From Branchiostoma lanceolatum (Eukaryota; Chordata; Leptocardii; Amphioxiformes; Branchiostomatidae): 64,000 nucleotides of DNA. Below are positions 11,601-21,309 of the stretch, in pieces; position 1 is the first letter of the stretch, and the number at the start of each line of letters is the position of its first letter. The DNA is taken from assembly GCF_035083965.1 (NCBI RefSeq), contig NC_089735.1, forward strand, positions 7,156,001-7,220,000, read 5' to 3'. A program made the position numbers and the translations under genes. The notes beneath the pieces were generated by a model. The model was not told where the DNA came from and made no database searches. It saw only the letters and a list, made by a program, of their open reading frames with translations.

Positions 11601-14245
11601 TGAATAATTGATATTTCGATTATGATTGATATTTACTAGCCTCTCTTTCTCAGTGAAGGATGACACAGTTTTCAAAGGTGATTTGTTTTTATTTGTTTTT
11701 TTCGGCTGTAGAGAAGTACAGCCAGGGCTACCAAAGGCTAAAGCTATTACAAAGGGTTAGCCCTGGTAACTGAACAATATGCAGACCTTGATATAAGCTT
11801 TAACAAAGACTAAAATACGACTAAAATGCATATAAACGGGCACAAACATAGAACTCAGCGCATTTTAAAATATTTCATTAATCATGCAAATTAGGTCCTG
11901 TTTGGCATAATTACCATGTTACGTCAATCGTAGGATCCACTTTTAAATCTTCATACCAAACATAACAGATACATTTTAGTCCTGTTTTTTTCAATTGCCT
12001 AGCTTCTAGTAGTAAGCTAGCTGTTGACCTAGATTCAGGACGCCAGCTGTTGACCTAGATTCTGGACGCCAAGTGTGTACTAACACATGCCGCGCACTAT
12101 GCTGCGGCAGTCCTATATATGCCAATTATTACGTAAAGTAGGTCATGATCTGCATAGTGAGCATATCAGTATGCTGATCATCACCTAAGGAACATATATA
12201 CCAAATACAAGAATAATCCATCAACCCCTGCTTGAGTTATCCTCCTCAAAAGTTACAAACAAATAGGCCCACTGCAGTTTAAGGCAAGCTGCAAGGGGGC
12301 CCAAACTTGCATCACTTATTCTCTGCCCCAAGATCTATCTACCACTCAAAAAATTATAACCTTAGTACCTACAAAAAATTCGACCACAAACTTTAAGCGG
12401 ATTGATAAACTTTCTTCATTTATTATGCAAATTAGTTCCTGGTTTTCATAATATATATTTGATTATGTAAAATATTACCCAAGCTATTTACATACCAAAA
12501 ATCATGACGATCCATCAACCCCTTCTGTAGTTATTAGCATCCAAAGGTTTCAACAAAAACGCCAACTGCAGGTCCAAACAAGCCGCTAGGGGGCCCAAAC
12601 TTGCACCACCTATTCCCTGTTCCAGACCCTATGTATTGGTGAAAAATCATGAACCTGGCACTTTCAGAAAATTCGACCACAAAATTTTAAACTCAGATGC
12701 AGTACCTTAATTATCCGCTAGGGGGCCCATTATCGAACTTGACCTTCCTCTTTAACACTCCTACCTACCAACTGAATATCATGCACAGCCGTCAACAGCA
12801 CCTCGAGTTATGCTGGCGACATACAAATTCACACACATATAAAGCCCGCTGCAGTACCGACGGAACATGCCAGGGAAACCATTTTTGAACTTGACCTCCG
12901 TTTCCACAACATCTACACACCTGCAAAAAAACACGAAGATCCATCAACGTTTCCGTCACTTTTTTTGCCTACATACAAACACAAAAAAATGCAAAGTCTA
13001 CTGCAGTACTGTTGGAAAACGCCAGGTAAACCATTTTTGAACTTGACCTTCCTTTGCACAACCCCTACACACCTACCAAAAATCATAAAGATTCATTGAA
13101 GCTTTCTTGAGTTATGCTCCTAACATACATAAAGACCCACCCAACAGATTTTTCAACCGAAAACATAATCTTCTCCGAGCACAAGTACTCGGCGAAGATA
13201 ATGATATCAGGGCCGGTATTTGACATGCAGATCTAGAACTAATAGAATGAAAGATAGACAGGAGCTCTATGTGTAGTGTAACATTATAATTAAGGTTTCT
13301 TTCTCAATTCAGATGCCATGACTGCAAGCACATTTGAAATATTTTGTACAATATTTGTTGTGACTTTTTGGTTCCTACTTGAATTTTACTACTGCTTCTT
13401 CTGTCCCATCTTAGAGCCTCCATGCTGGGAGGAGCAGCAGAACATCCAGACGCTGGTGTCTCAGGGACATGACATCACCAGGGACCCTCAGTGTGACACC
13501 AGGGGGTACTACAAGTCCCACCAGTGTGACCCTGTCACCAACAAGTGCTGGTGTGTCGAGAAGGACGGCCATGTTGTTCCTGGATCTGAGACGACCACTC
13601 ACCAGAAACTCAGCTGTAGTAAGTCTCATGTCTCATGCCAACAATGATCTAAGACTGCCTTTTTAGTAACAAGACAGCTAAAATTTGCAGGACATAAAAA
13701 TACTACTAGACTGCATCACTACCCCAAGAATGCCCTAAGTTTGCGATCGTACGACAATTATATGACTCACGTGACCGGGCCTTTACTAACTGACTGTTCC
13801 TTTAATTTGTTGTAGACAGTTCTTACTTCTGAGTAACCGACTGTTCCTTTGTTCCAGGCAAGCCTTGCTTTGGTCAGAAGCCCCAGAAGGAGACGTGTAC
13901 TGAGTATGGAAGCTGTAGTGGCAACAACTTCTGCCACATCCTCCCTGGGAAATCTCAGGGCTACTGTTGTAAGCCAAGAGGTAAGACTTCATAGATATCA
14001 TAAATTATATATCTTTTATAATGTTTAGTCTCACGGAAGGGAAATGATATTGTTTGTTTTTTCTTCTTCCTCTTCTTCTCCAAACAAGTAAAGTTTTGTA
14101 TGTTCTGTCATTTTGTCAGCACGTTGTAGCATTACCCAGCTTTTGGGATGTACATTGTATGATGTAATATTGTAGGATAAACAATTCTTTTATCAGTACC
14201 TACATTTTACAATCAAACACACCTCTCTCGTTTTCTACAGCCTAA
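361..14245 (+). CDS. Secreted Cys-rich mosaic protein (antistasin/WAP/VWC/thyroglobulin-1), 3' portion
   Basis: The 3' part of a multi-exon gene; the start codon and signal peptide lie left of the window. Exons read by frame and GT/AG sites: 361-456, 785-883, 1851-1949, 2320-2424, 3097-3192, 3541-3741, 4017-4118, 5066-5167, 5501-5608, 6102-6245, 6659-6838, 7154-7333, 7928-8113, 8336-8557, 8951-9142, 9379-9573, 10020-10175, 10745-10936, 13415-13618, 13858-13980, 14241-14245. Joined they give about 995 residues ending GCC-TAA. Every junction is phase 1 and every internal exon length is a multiple of 3, the classic sign of domain-exon shuffling. Known roles of the parts: antistasin and WAP units are compact disulfide folds often inhibiting serine proteases; thyroglobulin-1 units can inhibit cysteine proteases; VWC units often bind BMP-type ligands. 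An extracellular inhibitor or ligand-binding matrix protein is inferred, not shown. No membrane segment is visible in the window. Confidence 0.9.
914..1353. mobile_element. MITE-like foldback element, family 1 (intron copy)
   Basis: The left end reads TTAAGCCACACTGACTTGAT and the right end is its approximate reverse complement (ATCAGTGTGGGCTTA at 1339-1353). The interior carries the family hallmark of a Cys/Arg-like GCACGCTC..ATCAG stretch near the right arm. No coding capacity. It lies in the intron between the second and third mosaic exons of this window. Compare the copies at 39324 and 40711. Confidence 0.6.
2460..2650 (+). mobile_element. Possible tRNA-derived SINE remnant
   Basis: A box-A-like TAGTCCAGTGGTTA is followed about 40 bp later by a box-B-like GAGTTTGAGCCCT, the spacing of an RNA polymerase III promoter from a tRNA-type SINE. 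The body after it is unique. Weak, because box B departs from GGTTCGANNCC. Confidence 0.35.
4221..4385. repeat. (CA)n-rich microsatellite
   Basis: Degenerate CA/CACAAG/CATA repeats in an intron of the mosaic gene. Open frames over it on both strands (Thr/His-rich and Cys/Val-rich) are by-products of the repeat. Confidence 0.9.
6102..6245 (+). CDS. WAP four-disulfide-core exon
   Basis: A 144-bp phase 1-1 exon between a tttttgacag acceptor and a gtatgt donor. It shows the eight cysteines of a WAP domain in order: C, C, C, C, the adjacent C-C pair (QLCCSNGC), C and a final C in CARTC. The spacing between the fourth cysteine and the CC pair (MCAPNQLCC) is typical. WAP domains are commonly inhibitors of serine proteases or antimicrobial. 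It separates the antistasin block from the VWC block. Confidence 0.88.
6659..8113 (+). CDS. Three VWC-type exons
   Basis: Exons 6659-6838, 7154-7333 and 7928-8113 each encode about 60 residues with C-x-D/x...-W/Y-x-x-D-x-C-T-x-C-x-C-x-x-G-x-x-x-C, then a second half ending G-x-C-C-P-x-x-x-C. This is the von Willebrand factor type C (chordin-like CR) pattern with ten cysteines or close to it. The third lacks the usual Trp and has Tyr at that place (GETYNVDKCTSC). VWC modules in chordin and kielin bind BMP-family ligands; the same role here is inference. Acceptors (ttgcag, ccttgcag, tgctcag) and donors (gtaaga, gtaggt, gtaagg) are clear. Confidence 0.88.
8336..8557 (+). CDS. Thyroglobulin type-1 exon 1
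   Basis: A 222-bp phase 1-1 exon. It has the thyroglobulin-1 signature: Y-Y-N-A-T-Q-C followed by G-Y-C-W-C-V-D, with Cys before and after to make six. A long first loop is rich in Lys/Met (about 25 residues between the first and second Cys). It is flanked by VWC exons, so VWC and thyroglobulin modules are interleaved. Confidence 0.9.
8951..9573 (+). CDS. Two further VWC-type exons
   Basis: Exons 8951-9142 and 9379-9573. Both contain the W-x-x-x-x-C-T-x-C-T-C motif and the G-Q-C-C segment. The second has a Thr-Ser pair (CCTSEVMC) in place of the usual Pro-x after the double Cys and a longer inter-Cys loop with extra charged residues. Both are phase 1-1. They sit between the first thyroglobulin exon and the unassigned Cys-rich exon at 10020. 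Confidence 0.87.
10020..10175 (+). CDS. Unassigned Cys-rich module exon (NPCxxAxCP type)
   Basis: A 156-bp phase 1-1 exon with eight cysteines. The pattern is N-P-C-L-x-A-x-C-P-x-F-P-D-A-x-C, then Y-C-G-S-C-x-A-x-W-V-D and a final V-V-C. It does not fit antistasin, WAP, VWC or thyroglobulin-1. Similar short NPC/CGGC modules occur in various invertebrate extracellular mosaics as far as I can recall, but I cannot name a family with certainty. Confidence 0.75.
10201..10410. mobile_element. 210-bp foldback element (TACTGTAAATGCAG ends)
   Basis: The left end TACTGTAAATGCAGAAATG and right end CATTTGCAGTA are imperfect terminal inverted repeats of about 28 bp. The interior holds CGCGAA/TTCGCG-type words and no ORF. 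Similar words occur at 16629-16716 and 34779-34901, indicating a family of non-autonomous elements. Confidence 0.6.
10745..10936 (+). CDS. Thyroglobulin type-1 exon 2
   Basis: A 192-bp phase 1-1 exon with G-F-Y-T-P-K-Q-C and S-C-W-C-V-G-R-D-G, the thyroglobulin-1 core, and a final Cys in VDCID. The upstream acceptor is ttgtatgcag and the donor gtaaga. A 210-bp foldback element lies in the intron before it (10201-10410). Confidence 0.88.
11820..13200. repeat. Cluster of a long dispersed repeat in an intron
   Basis: Several partial, tandemly arranged copies of one family. Recurring words are TATGCAAATTAG, ACCAAAAATCATGACGATCC, ATCAACCCCT, GCTAGGGGGCCCA and TTGACCTTCCT. The same family recurs at 14760-15060, 27060-27370, 56890-57175 and 60520-61200. 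It ends at a short hairpin of CTCCGAG/CTCGGCG words near 13173-13200. No coding potential is visible. It accounts for most of the 2.5-kb intron before the third thyroglobulin exon. Confidence 0.65.
13415..13618 (+). CDS. Thyroglobulin type-1 exon 3
   Basis: A 204-bp phase 1-1 exon with G-Y-Y-K-S-H-Q-C-D and K-C-W-C-V-E-K-D-G, and flanking Cys residues at PPCWE and KLSC. It follows the longest intron of the gene in this window (10937-13414), which is filled with dispersed repeats. Confidence 0.88.
13858..14245 (+). CDS. C-terminal Cys-rich exon and terminal stop exon
   Basis: Exon 13858-13980 encodes 41 residues with six cysteines (CFG, CTE, CSG, FCH, YCC). It is spliced to a tiny final exon at 14241 where CC-TAA supplies Ala and stop. 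The module is not one I recognise. The splice into a 5-nt coding remnant is supported by the phase-1 donor gtaaga and the acceptor ttttctacag. Confidence 0.8.
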
Positions 14246-14540
14246 GAAGTCCTGACTGCTTGATCCAAGCTCCGATGGGCTAGGATATTTTTGGCCTTGA
14301 CTCCAGCCATATTCAGTGTATTTGTCTAGATTTTTTTACTGCGTTCTTCCTTTGTCCACGCCTACAACTGCATGTTGCATTGCATGCTTTGTGGTGAACT
14401 CTCTCATTTTTGTTACAATTTATAGTTCCTGCATTTGGTGGTGATTAGTATTAACGTTACATGTTACAATGGAATATTGATGATATAAGTATCTGTTCTT
14501 TTTCTCTTTGCAAATAAAGTTTTCCAACAGCATTCTCTTT
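14246..14540 (+). other. 3' UTR of the mosaic gene with polyadenylation signal
   Basis: After the TAA stop comes about 270 bp of non-coding sequence. An AATAAA hexamer lies at 14513-14518, followed by a T-rich stretch, a normal cleavage context. The 3' end of the transcript is therefore placed near 14530-14540. Confidence 0.7.
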
Positions 14541-14759
14541 GTTATCATCAATGTTGTCATGTTGAAGTTGATTATCAGCACAGTAATGTAACTGCAAGTA
14601 AGAAAGTGTAATTCTACAGCGTAGCGATCGACCATAGTTGTAAAACGTTTTAAAAAAACCTATGGCTTTAGCTCACCAACTCAATTTAGAGTCAATGATT
14701 GGTAACGTTATGTGGCATTTGGCTATCAATGACAATTCAGAAACTTGACAGAATAGAGG

Positions 14760-15060
14760 CATCACAAAGACAACAAGATTTTACCAAAAATGGCCCTGCA
14801 GGTCCAGAGCAAGCAATCTACACCACTTTTTCTTACAAGAAATGCTATCTGCCACGAAAAAGTCAAGACCACAGCATGTCCAAGACAAAAGATTAAAGAA
14901 AGGAAGATCTGGTGTAGTACCAAGGACAGTGCCAGGGTACCCCAAACGCCCTTGACGCTTTACTTTGTACCACGTACCAAATATCATCACAATCCATCCA
15001 GAGGTTCTTAAGTTATTGCTCTGGAAACACGCACACACAATCCAATACCTCCATCTTTAT
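14760..15060. repeat. Dispersed repeat copy (ACCAAATATCATC family)
   Basis: Contains the family words GGTCCAGAGCAAGC, CCACAGCATGTCCA, TACCAAATATCATCACAATC, CCATCCAGAGGTTCTTAAG and a CACGCACACAC tail. It lies just past the 3' end of the mosaic gene. From 15061 to 16140 I see nothing beyond AT-rich unique sequence. Confidence 0.6.
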
Positions 15061-16156
15061 GGAAAGACATCAATATACAATGCAATACATCCTACTTATT
15101 GAGACATTGGAGGAGAATGATTTAAGAAGAGGTATTTTTGGTATTGGAAGCATTTCAGCATTTGGAAGTGAAGTAGAGATAAACATCGTAAGACATGAAT
15201 CATTCAAATCACTACTTCATTCTCATGTCGATTGCCTTAAAAGGAAATAATTAACCTTGCTAAAAGAAGAATTTCATATACTTTGTACAACTTGTCTTAT
15301 TTGGGGCGAGAAGATGATCAACTGACATATCGTGTACAAATGAGACATCATTTGCACAATCAATGAGATACATCAGTCGTGAAGTTTGACATCGTCTGAC
15401 GAAGGTATGAAATCGTGGTACTTTAGTTTTTCTCATTATGACATCCCAACCCGATGCAGGCATTCCCGGAACATCATTACCATGATCTAATCAATGTCCG
15501 TTATCACTAATTCAAATTCAGACTAATACATTATGATGTATGAAACTTTTGATGGCAATTTCATCACACTAACCAATATCGATATGAACGATGCATGATT
15601 TTTATTTTCAGACTGGTTTATTCAATGAAATGATGTTGGAAGAGATTTAGCGAAGCAAACATTCACTAAACTAGACAATTACAAACTGCACATCCTGACA
15701 GATTTATTTGGCGAGAAACTCTGGCAGGACTCCCCCCAATAGATAATCAATCTGTCAGGATTTAATTTCCACGTTTTGATAAAAGACAGCAATTTTCTTT
15801 CGTTTCTATAGAAATAAAAAAAGAAGCTTGCAACCACACTATAAATCGTACAGAGAAGCTGCAAAGGGAGAAACTACATGTATATGCCGTAAATGGCTAA
15901 AATAATACCTCTTTTCCTATCGTAAAATGTACTGATTTTGTCGTAAGCTTGCTCCTTGTACAAAATCTATATCAAGCCCTGAGCGAAGATTTCCAAAGAC
16001 TCCCACGAAGATGTTAAACGTTTGATGTTAAACGTTTGAAAAAAAATTGTTTTGTAAACCATGTTCTCTAAGTTCAGTTATCCGTGAGATGTCTTTATAT
16101 AAGTGTACTACCTACGTAATGCTCGCTTGATCATCAGATCATGCTGACTTGTTTTT

Positions 16157-16325
16157 GTGGATGACATTCTCCGGGCACCCAGAAACTGACGCGAGCGAGA
16201 CGTTTGTGCATCGTCCATGCACTCCATGGCTCTGATTTCATTATGAAGACAGCTATTTTTGCCCAAATCTTATTTTCTTCGCACGCTTGCCTCAATTTTT
16301 GGGTGCCTGGTGGATGTCATCCACA
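16157..16325. mobile_element. Short foldback element, family 1 relative
   Basis: The ends GTGGATGACATTCTCCGGGC and its inverted partner (GCCTGGTGGATGTCATCCAC) bracket about 169 bp. Inside the right arm are CGCACGCTTGC words shared with the elements at 39324 and 40711. No ORF. Confidence 0.5.
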
Positions 16326-16739
16326 TATCAATTGAATCAAGTATGACGTATGTTGTACACGTATGTAAAGACACCTCAAGGGTCAAATGAAAATGTCAAC
16401 AACGGGCATGTAATGCTGATAGGTCTGAGTGATCCTGTTTCATATTTGACCAATTTATGGAACCAGAATCCTACTCAAGCTGTCGTTTTCATTTCATTAT
16501 GTTTACTCACATTCCTTATGGCCTTTTAAATCACATGTACTTTCGAACATCAGACAGTTTTTTCTCAATTCTGAGTGTTTGTTTGTGACGGTGGTGTTTG
16601 GCCACACCTCCGCAATTGCCATTTGAATGCTGTAAATTTGTTCGCGGTGGTTTTATGTTCGCGGTACGGTTTTTCTCCCTACCGCGAAATTAAAACCATG
16701 CGGCACGATTCCGTACTTATTTTTTAGATTGTGTTTTGA

Positions 16740-17475
16740 TTTCAATTTCCCTTTCATCATGACATCCAGGTTGCAGCGATTTACCTCGGACAATGTGACC
16801 AGTCTACAAGTAGCTGGTACTCTGGATCCACAGGTCTTTTGTGGATTAGATCACTTCTATCTTATTTCTCTCAAACACAACAAACTTGTCAGTCTGTCGC
16901 CGGGAACCTTCACCTCCGTCCCTAAGCTGACGTACTTGTATCTTGACCACAATAACTTGACGGTACTAAAGCTTGGAACATTCAAAGGTTTACCGTCCCT
17001 TGACACACCTGCGTTGAACGACAACTCTTTGGTATACGTCGGTCCCGACTCTTTTCCGGACAACAAGGTGATTGACCTTCTTAATCTGTCAGGCTGCAAG
17101 ATTCGCAACATCGAGGAAGGCACCCTGACCGCGAGGCGTTCCCAAACATGACAAAAGTATTGCTAGATGGAAACAACCCGTTGCATTTCCTGCCTGAAAA
17201 GATCGTAGAAGGCTTCCAAAGTTTCAAACTCTCACCGTGGGCGACGACCCTTTCAACTGCGACTGTCAACTGAAAGGCCTTGGCTTCGCAAGCAAGTCAA
17301 CCCACCTAATGTTTTTCTGGTCTGCAACAGCCCAGGGATAGAGGTACAAACGAACGGTTCGTTGGTGTTGGAAGATGCCAGGGAGGAGGACACAGGCAGC
17401 TACACTAGTACTGCCGCCAACTACGGTGGGAAGAATAGCAAGGAGACATTTCTCAGAGTGGGTAATGAATGGTAG
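16740..17475 (+). pseudogene. LRR-Ig receptor-like pseudogene fragment
   Basis: Frame 1 (to TGA near 17149) encodes about four leucine-rich repeats of 24 residues (L-x-x-L-x-L-x-x-N-x-L pattern, e.g. LTYLYLDHNNLTVL). The LRR signal then continues in other frames: a shift near 17131, another near 17217 leading into a C-terminal LRR cap with F-N-C-D-C-Q-L, and a third near 17281. The last frame passes from the cap straight into the C-terminal half of an Ig domain (D-T-G-S-Y-T). There the canonical Cys of Y-x-C is Ser, and it ends at TAG 17473-17475. Three frameshifts, a missing N-terminal cap, no signal peptide or membrane segment and a truncated Ig half make this a decayed copy of an LRR-Ig gene rather than an active one. 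Unrecognised exon structure is the alternative. Confidence 0.72.
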
Positions 17476-18660
17476 AAGTTGGAGTCAGAAAAGTCATTCT
17501 TCGTCATCTTTAAGTGTAAATATCAACGACATCGCGACTAGTTAGCCCATAACCCATTGAAAAAAAATCAAATAATCTCAACTAAAGCATGAAAAAATAC
17601 ACATTGTAAATACCGTCTTGCTTGTTATTGATTTCACCTTTACTAAAATCTTCCTCGCAAGAATTTCTGATTAGAACATCAGACGAATCCATCCACAGTT
17701 ATGCCTTCCACAGATATATAGATAATATAAATTAAGAACACACCCAGACACACAAACGGCTCCGAAAGAATAACCTTCTTGGCGAAGGTCATAAAACAGC
17801 ACCAATCGTTAATATAACCTTCACCGCGACTGAGGTCATAAAGGTCGCTCTCTTCTTCTTCACCAGAAAGAGCGCTCCTGGGTTCTTCTGATCATTGAAA
17901 AATAATTGACATTAGCAAAAAAGCGTAAGATGGCTCAAGGGGGCCTTGTATAAAAAGGCACAAAATGTTGTGTTTCTGGTTACTCAACCGACCCTAGCAA
18001 AAACCTTCCGACCGTAACCTTTTTTTTTCGGCCGACCTCTAGCAAGGGACATAACATTTTCAATCTGATATCTGAGTGGTTCAAAACAGAATCCAAGTAA
18101 TGCAAATTTTCTAACCGACTTTATATATTTCACACTCTCTGAACAGATTTAGGCTTCGAGCATTTGATGTACGAATGTGTAGTGCACATAATTGTTCAGT
18201 TCTCGAATGTGCTGGTACGATGTATATCTGTACAATCACAACATCGTATTGAAAACTCCATCGTCCTGATGCATTCAAGGTTTACACTGTTAAACTGTAT
18301 TTGGTGGATCACTTCGGTCGAAATCTTGAAAAAAAATCCCTACCTACCAACCGTATTTTTTCAGGACCATGATCGGAAACATGACATGTTTTTTCTTGGG
18401 TGCACTTCTTGACTTGAGAGATTCCTAATTGTTACATGATCCATAGGCTCTAGTAGGGAGGAAATGAGATGTCTTATCCCTGAAGGGTTGCTATGCCATG
18501 TTTGTATAAATGCTCAGCTTTTCAATTACCTCAAACGAAACTCAAGGTTCTGTTGGTTTGATATTCAATTCAAGACCACGAAATTGGATTGAAGCACACG
18601 TGTCAGGCTTCAAACGCGACATGTGAGGGATTGATTGCCATTGAAAATGCTATTTTTTGA
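17476..18660. other. Intergenic stretch without recognisable genes
   Basis: Mostly AT-rich unique sequence. Around 17690-17900 there are fragments of the dispersed repeat family (words such as CACACAAACGG, TTGGCGAAGGT). No ORF here shows family features. Confidence 0.5.
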
Positions 18661-18675
18661 AAATCCTTTCTGCAT

Positions 18676-18860
18676 TTGTCGTGGGCCGCCGTACTGAAAT
18701 GTCAAGATTTGCGGCATAACGAATATGATTGGGTGTCATCGCCAGCGGCCCTGATTAGTGATGCAGATCCAGTAGAGCCGCACAGCCAGAGACCGCGCAC
18801 CGCACTCCAGCAGCTGCAGCGCCGAGGAGCAGACGCCGCCAAGACGATCCTCGTGCATCG
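18676..18860 (+). promoter_or_regulatory. Probable 5' UTR exon of the GPCR gene, with a short upstream ORF
   Basis: A locally GC-rich segment ends in a strong donor, CG|GTAAGTAG, at 18860/18861. Joined to the acceptor TTATACCTAG|GTTCCAG at 22893/22894 it leads to the receptor start. In that joined frame TGA at 18759-18761 stops upstream translation and no ATG follows before 22939, which supports 22939 as the start. A four-codon upstream ORF (ATG 18761, TAG 18773-18775) is present. The 5' boundary and the splice itself are inferred. Confidence 0.45.
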
Positions 18861-19144
18861 GTAAGTAGATTCGTTGTTGTCTGTTTGATAAGTACATGAT
18901 AAAACTGGACAGACAGTAAGTTTATAGTAGAAGGGTCGCAGACTGTTGAAAGTGAAGTGAAGGGATGGTGGAATCTTTCGCCCTCTGAAACGCTATCTCT
19001 CCTATTTAAGGAGTGAAATATCATCTGTTGGTAGCTTTTGCCTCGGCACCTGCCTCCTCCTAACTTCGATCTAGTACGATTTAATGATTTTACAACGGAG
19101 AGGTCGTGGAGCATGTAGATTCTGTACATGTTAGATGATTATAC

Positions 19145-19341
19145 CCCCACTGAACTAGGACGGCGCTCTCGCCGCGCGCTCTCTGCGACCTAAAATTTAA
19201 CAGAACGCTCAACGAATTTTATATTAACAACTAACCTTTTTACAAACATGCATTAATTTGGAAACATATTCCAATCATAAAGTCAAGGGTTACACAAATC
19301 CGATTAAGATCGCAGCGAGAGCGCCGTCTATTGGATTGGGT
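19145..19341. mobile_element. MITE-like element, family 2
   Basis: The left end CCCACTGAACTAGGACGGCG and the right-end reverse complement CCCAATCCAATAGACGGCGC form imperfect terminal inverted repeats. They contain GCGCTCTCGC words and about 100 bp of AT-rich interior. A better preserved copy is at 47711-47952; a partial one lies near 36000-36100. No ORF. Confidence 0.6.
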
Positions 19342-21040
19342 CCTTACGTACGTACAAATGTCCATAAGGGCCCAACCACAGTAACTCTCATCTTAAAGGC
19401 GCATCTTGTAGAATAGGACCGACCAAACATTGATACAAAGCCACTGTCTTTGTCATTTTGTACATCATAAGTTTCATCTACCTTTAAGTTACATTACACA
19501 GCGATATTCACAGCGTATGAATGCGGCTTTGTTGTGTCCTGAGAACAATTTCGCACTTCCTACCAGCGCTTGACAGCCATTTTGTCAAGCTGGGGTGTTT
19601 TCGGTAAGACACCAAAAAAAGTGAGACTTCGCGCGGCTTGCTTTACCGCTGTTAACCAACGCTGGAAATGCGAAATAACTGTTGGAAATAAATTTCAAAT
19701 GTCAATCTAAATGGAGATTTTGAAATGCAAAATATTTTCAGTTTCGTCGCCGAAATTCCACAATGTGTGCCATTATAATTGTCATTACATGACATGAATG
19801 TACAAACAACCACATGCACCTCCTTGTAGTTAACTGTTGTGTGAAAACTGATTTCTAACGAATAATTGGTTCAGCAGTTGCGTAATTATCGTCGGAAGAA
19901 CTACGCCAGTGTATCCTGAGATAGCTTGTCTGATTTCAAATTGTTGAATCTCTGAATCTAAAGGATTGTGATTTGAAAATCTGTCCTCTAATTCTACCAT
20001 ATTTGGTTTTAATCTGTGTCTGAAAGATGTTGTCAGTTTCAGGCACTTTGGATTTAGCGTCACTTAGCGTAGGTATGGAAGTACGCATTGCGTGCTGGTT
20101 TGTCATTTGTTTCTAGAGTGCCTGGTGTCTTAGCTTCTTATTATATCAAGTGAGAGTCGATCCTTTCGGTTCCATTCTTTTTCTTCTATTCACAAGACAT
20201 CAAAAAATCAAACATACAAGACAAAGTTAAATAATCATTACCTCGCCGCCACTTACACAGCATGAAAAAATTGCACGACAGAAAATTCTTCTTTCAAAGA
20301 GTGTCAGTTCTGAATTCAGATGTCACTCCATGTGCAGCGTATACGTGTTTAATGTTTAAATTTTCTTCTTATTCAGGTTGCAAAGGTTAAGTTAATTTTG
20401 TCATTTCAACCTGACAGGCCCAGATGTTTGGTGGGTGGGAGAGGCGCTTGGCAGAAAACACACTCTACACGCAGGCCTGAGAGAATCGAATTTCACATAA
20501 TTAAGACCATATACAGCCACTCCGGCACCGGTGTTAAATTAAAATGGGGTAGGGAATATGTTCGCGAGCACCCTTGATAATCCTCACTCCAAATAGCCAT
20601 GCTTGTCTCGAGCATAATTTTTCGCAGAACACGGTATTTATCCGCGAAACTGCATAGCAGTTTGGGCATAAAGTAGTGCGTCACAGTACTTGACAATTCT
20701 TCCGTGAGCGTCAATGAGGCGGAAGCTGTGCTCAATGGTAAATGATTACAGTACGTCAGTTTTCAGACTGTATGAGTTGGATCACGATGTTTGTTCGTTC
20801 GTTCGGCGTGGCATTAGATTTGCGCCTTAATGCTGTAACCGCCAACTGCTGTGCGTCTGCTGCAGTTAACATGACCTTCGCTGGGCGTCAAATAAAAGTG
20901 GCTTCTAGAATCGAACGAGCCGCTAAATTTAAGCTCATTTTCATTTGAATTGTACCCTGAAGTCAAATATATTCAATTTTCGTACATTCCTTGTGCACCT
21001 TTTGAAGCGGCGAAGCTTCTCACTATTGGAGCCTTAACCA
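19342..21040. other. Putative GPCR 5' intron, unique sequence
   Basis: No recognisable coding exon, RNA gene or clear repeat. Short ORFs here have no family features. If the leader exon at 18676-18860 is correct, this is intron 1. Confidence 0.4.
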
Positions 21041-21049
21041 TACTTCCCC

Positions 21050-21169
21050 CGTACCATTCCCCAGTGGAATGCCCTGCCTGGCACGGTTGTGACGGCTCCC
21101 ATCGTTGAGTCGTTCCGTGCCGGGCTGGAGACCTGGGACCTCAACTCCTCCCCCCTACTTTGCCCCTGA
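21050..21169 (+). mobile_element. Non-LTR retrotransposon 3' coding end
   Basis: One frame reads R-T-I-P-Q-W-N-A-L-P-G-T-V-V then E-S-F-R-A-G-L and ends at TGA 21167-21169. The W-N-x-L-P-x-x-V-V-x-A...S-F-x-x-x-L pattern is the usual C-terminus of LINE reverse-transcriptase proteins of the CR1/Jockey type. Only the last 40 codons survive, a typical 5'-truncated insertion. Confidence 0.7.
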
Positions 21170-21309
21170 TGGCTATATGGGGGTAGCAATTATGATGGAA
21201 TCCAAGAAAAATTGTGTTCTGCTACCTTAAGGAGAAGAGGCCTTCGGGTCTTGTTACGTTGGTGATAATAGATTAGAAAAAAGAAGGTCTACGTGCCTTT
21301 TTTCCGTGA

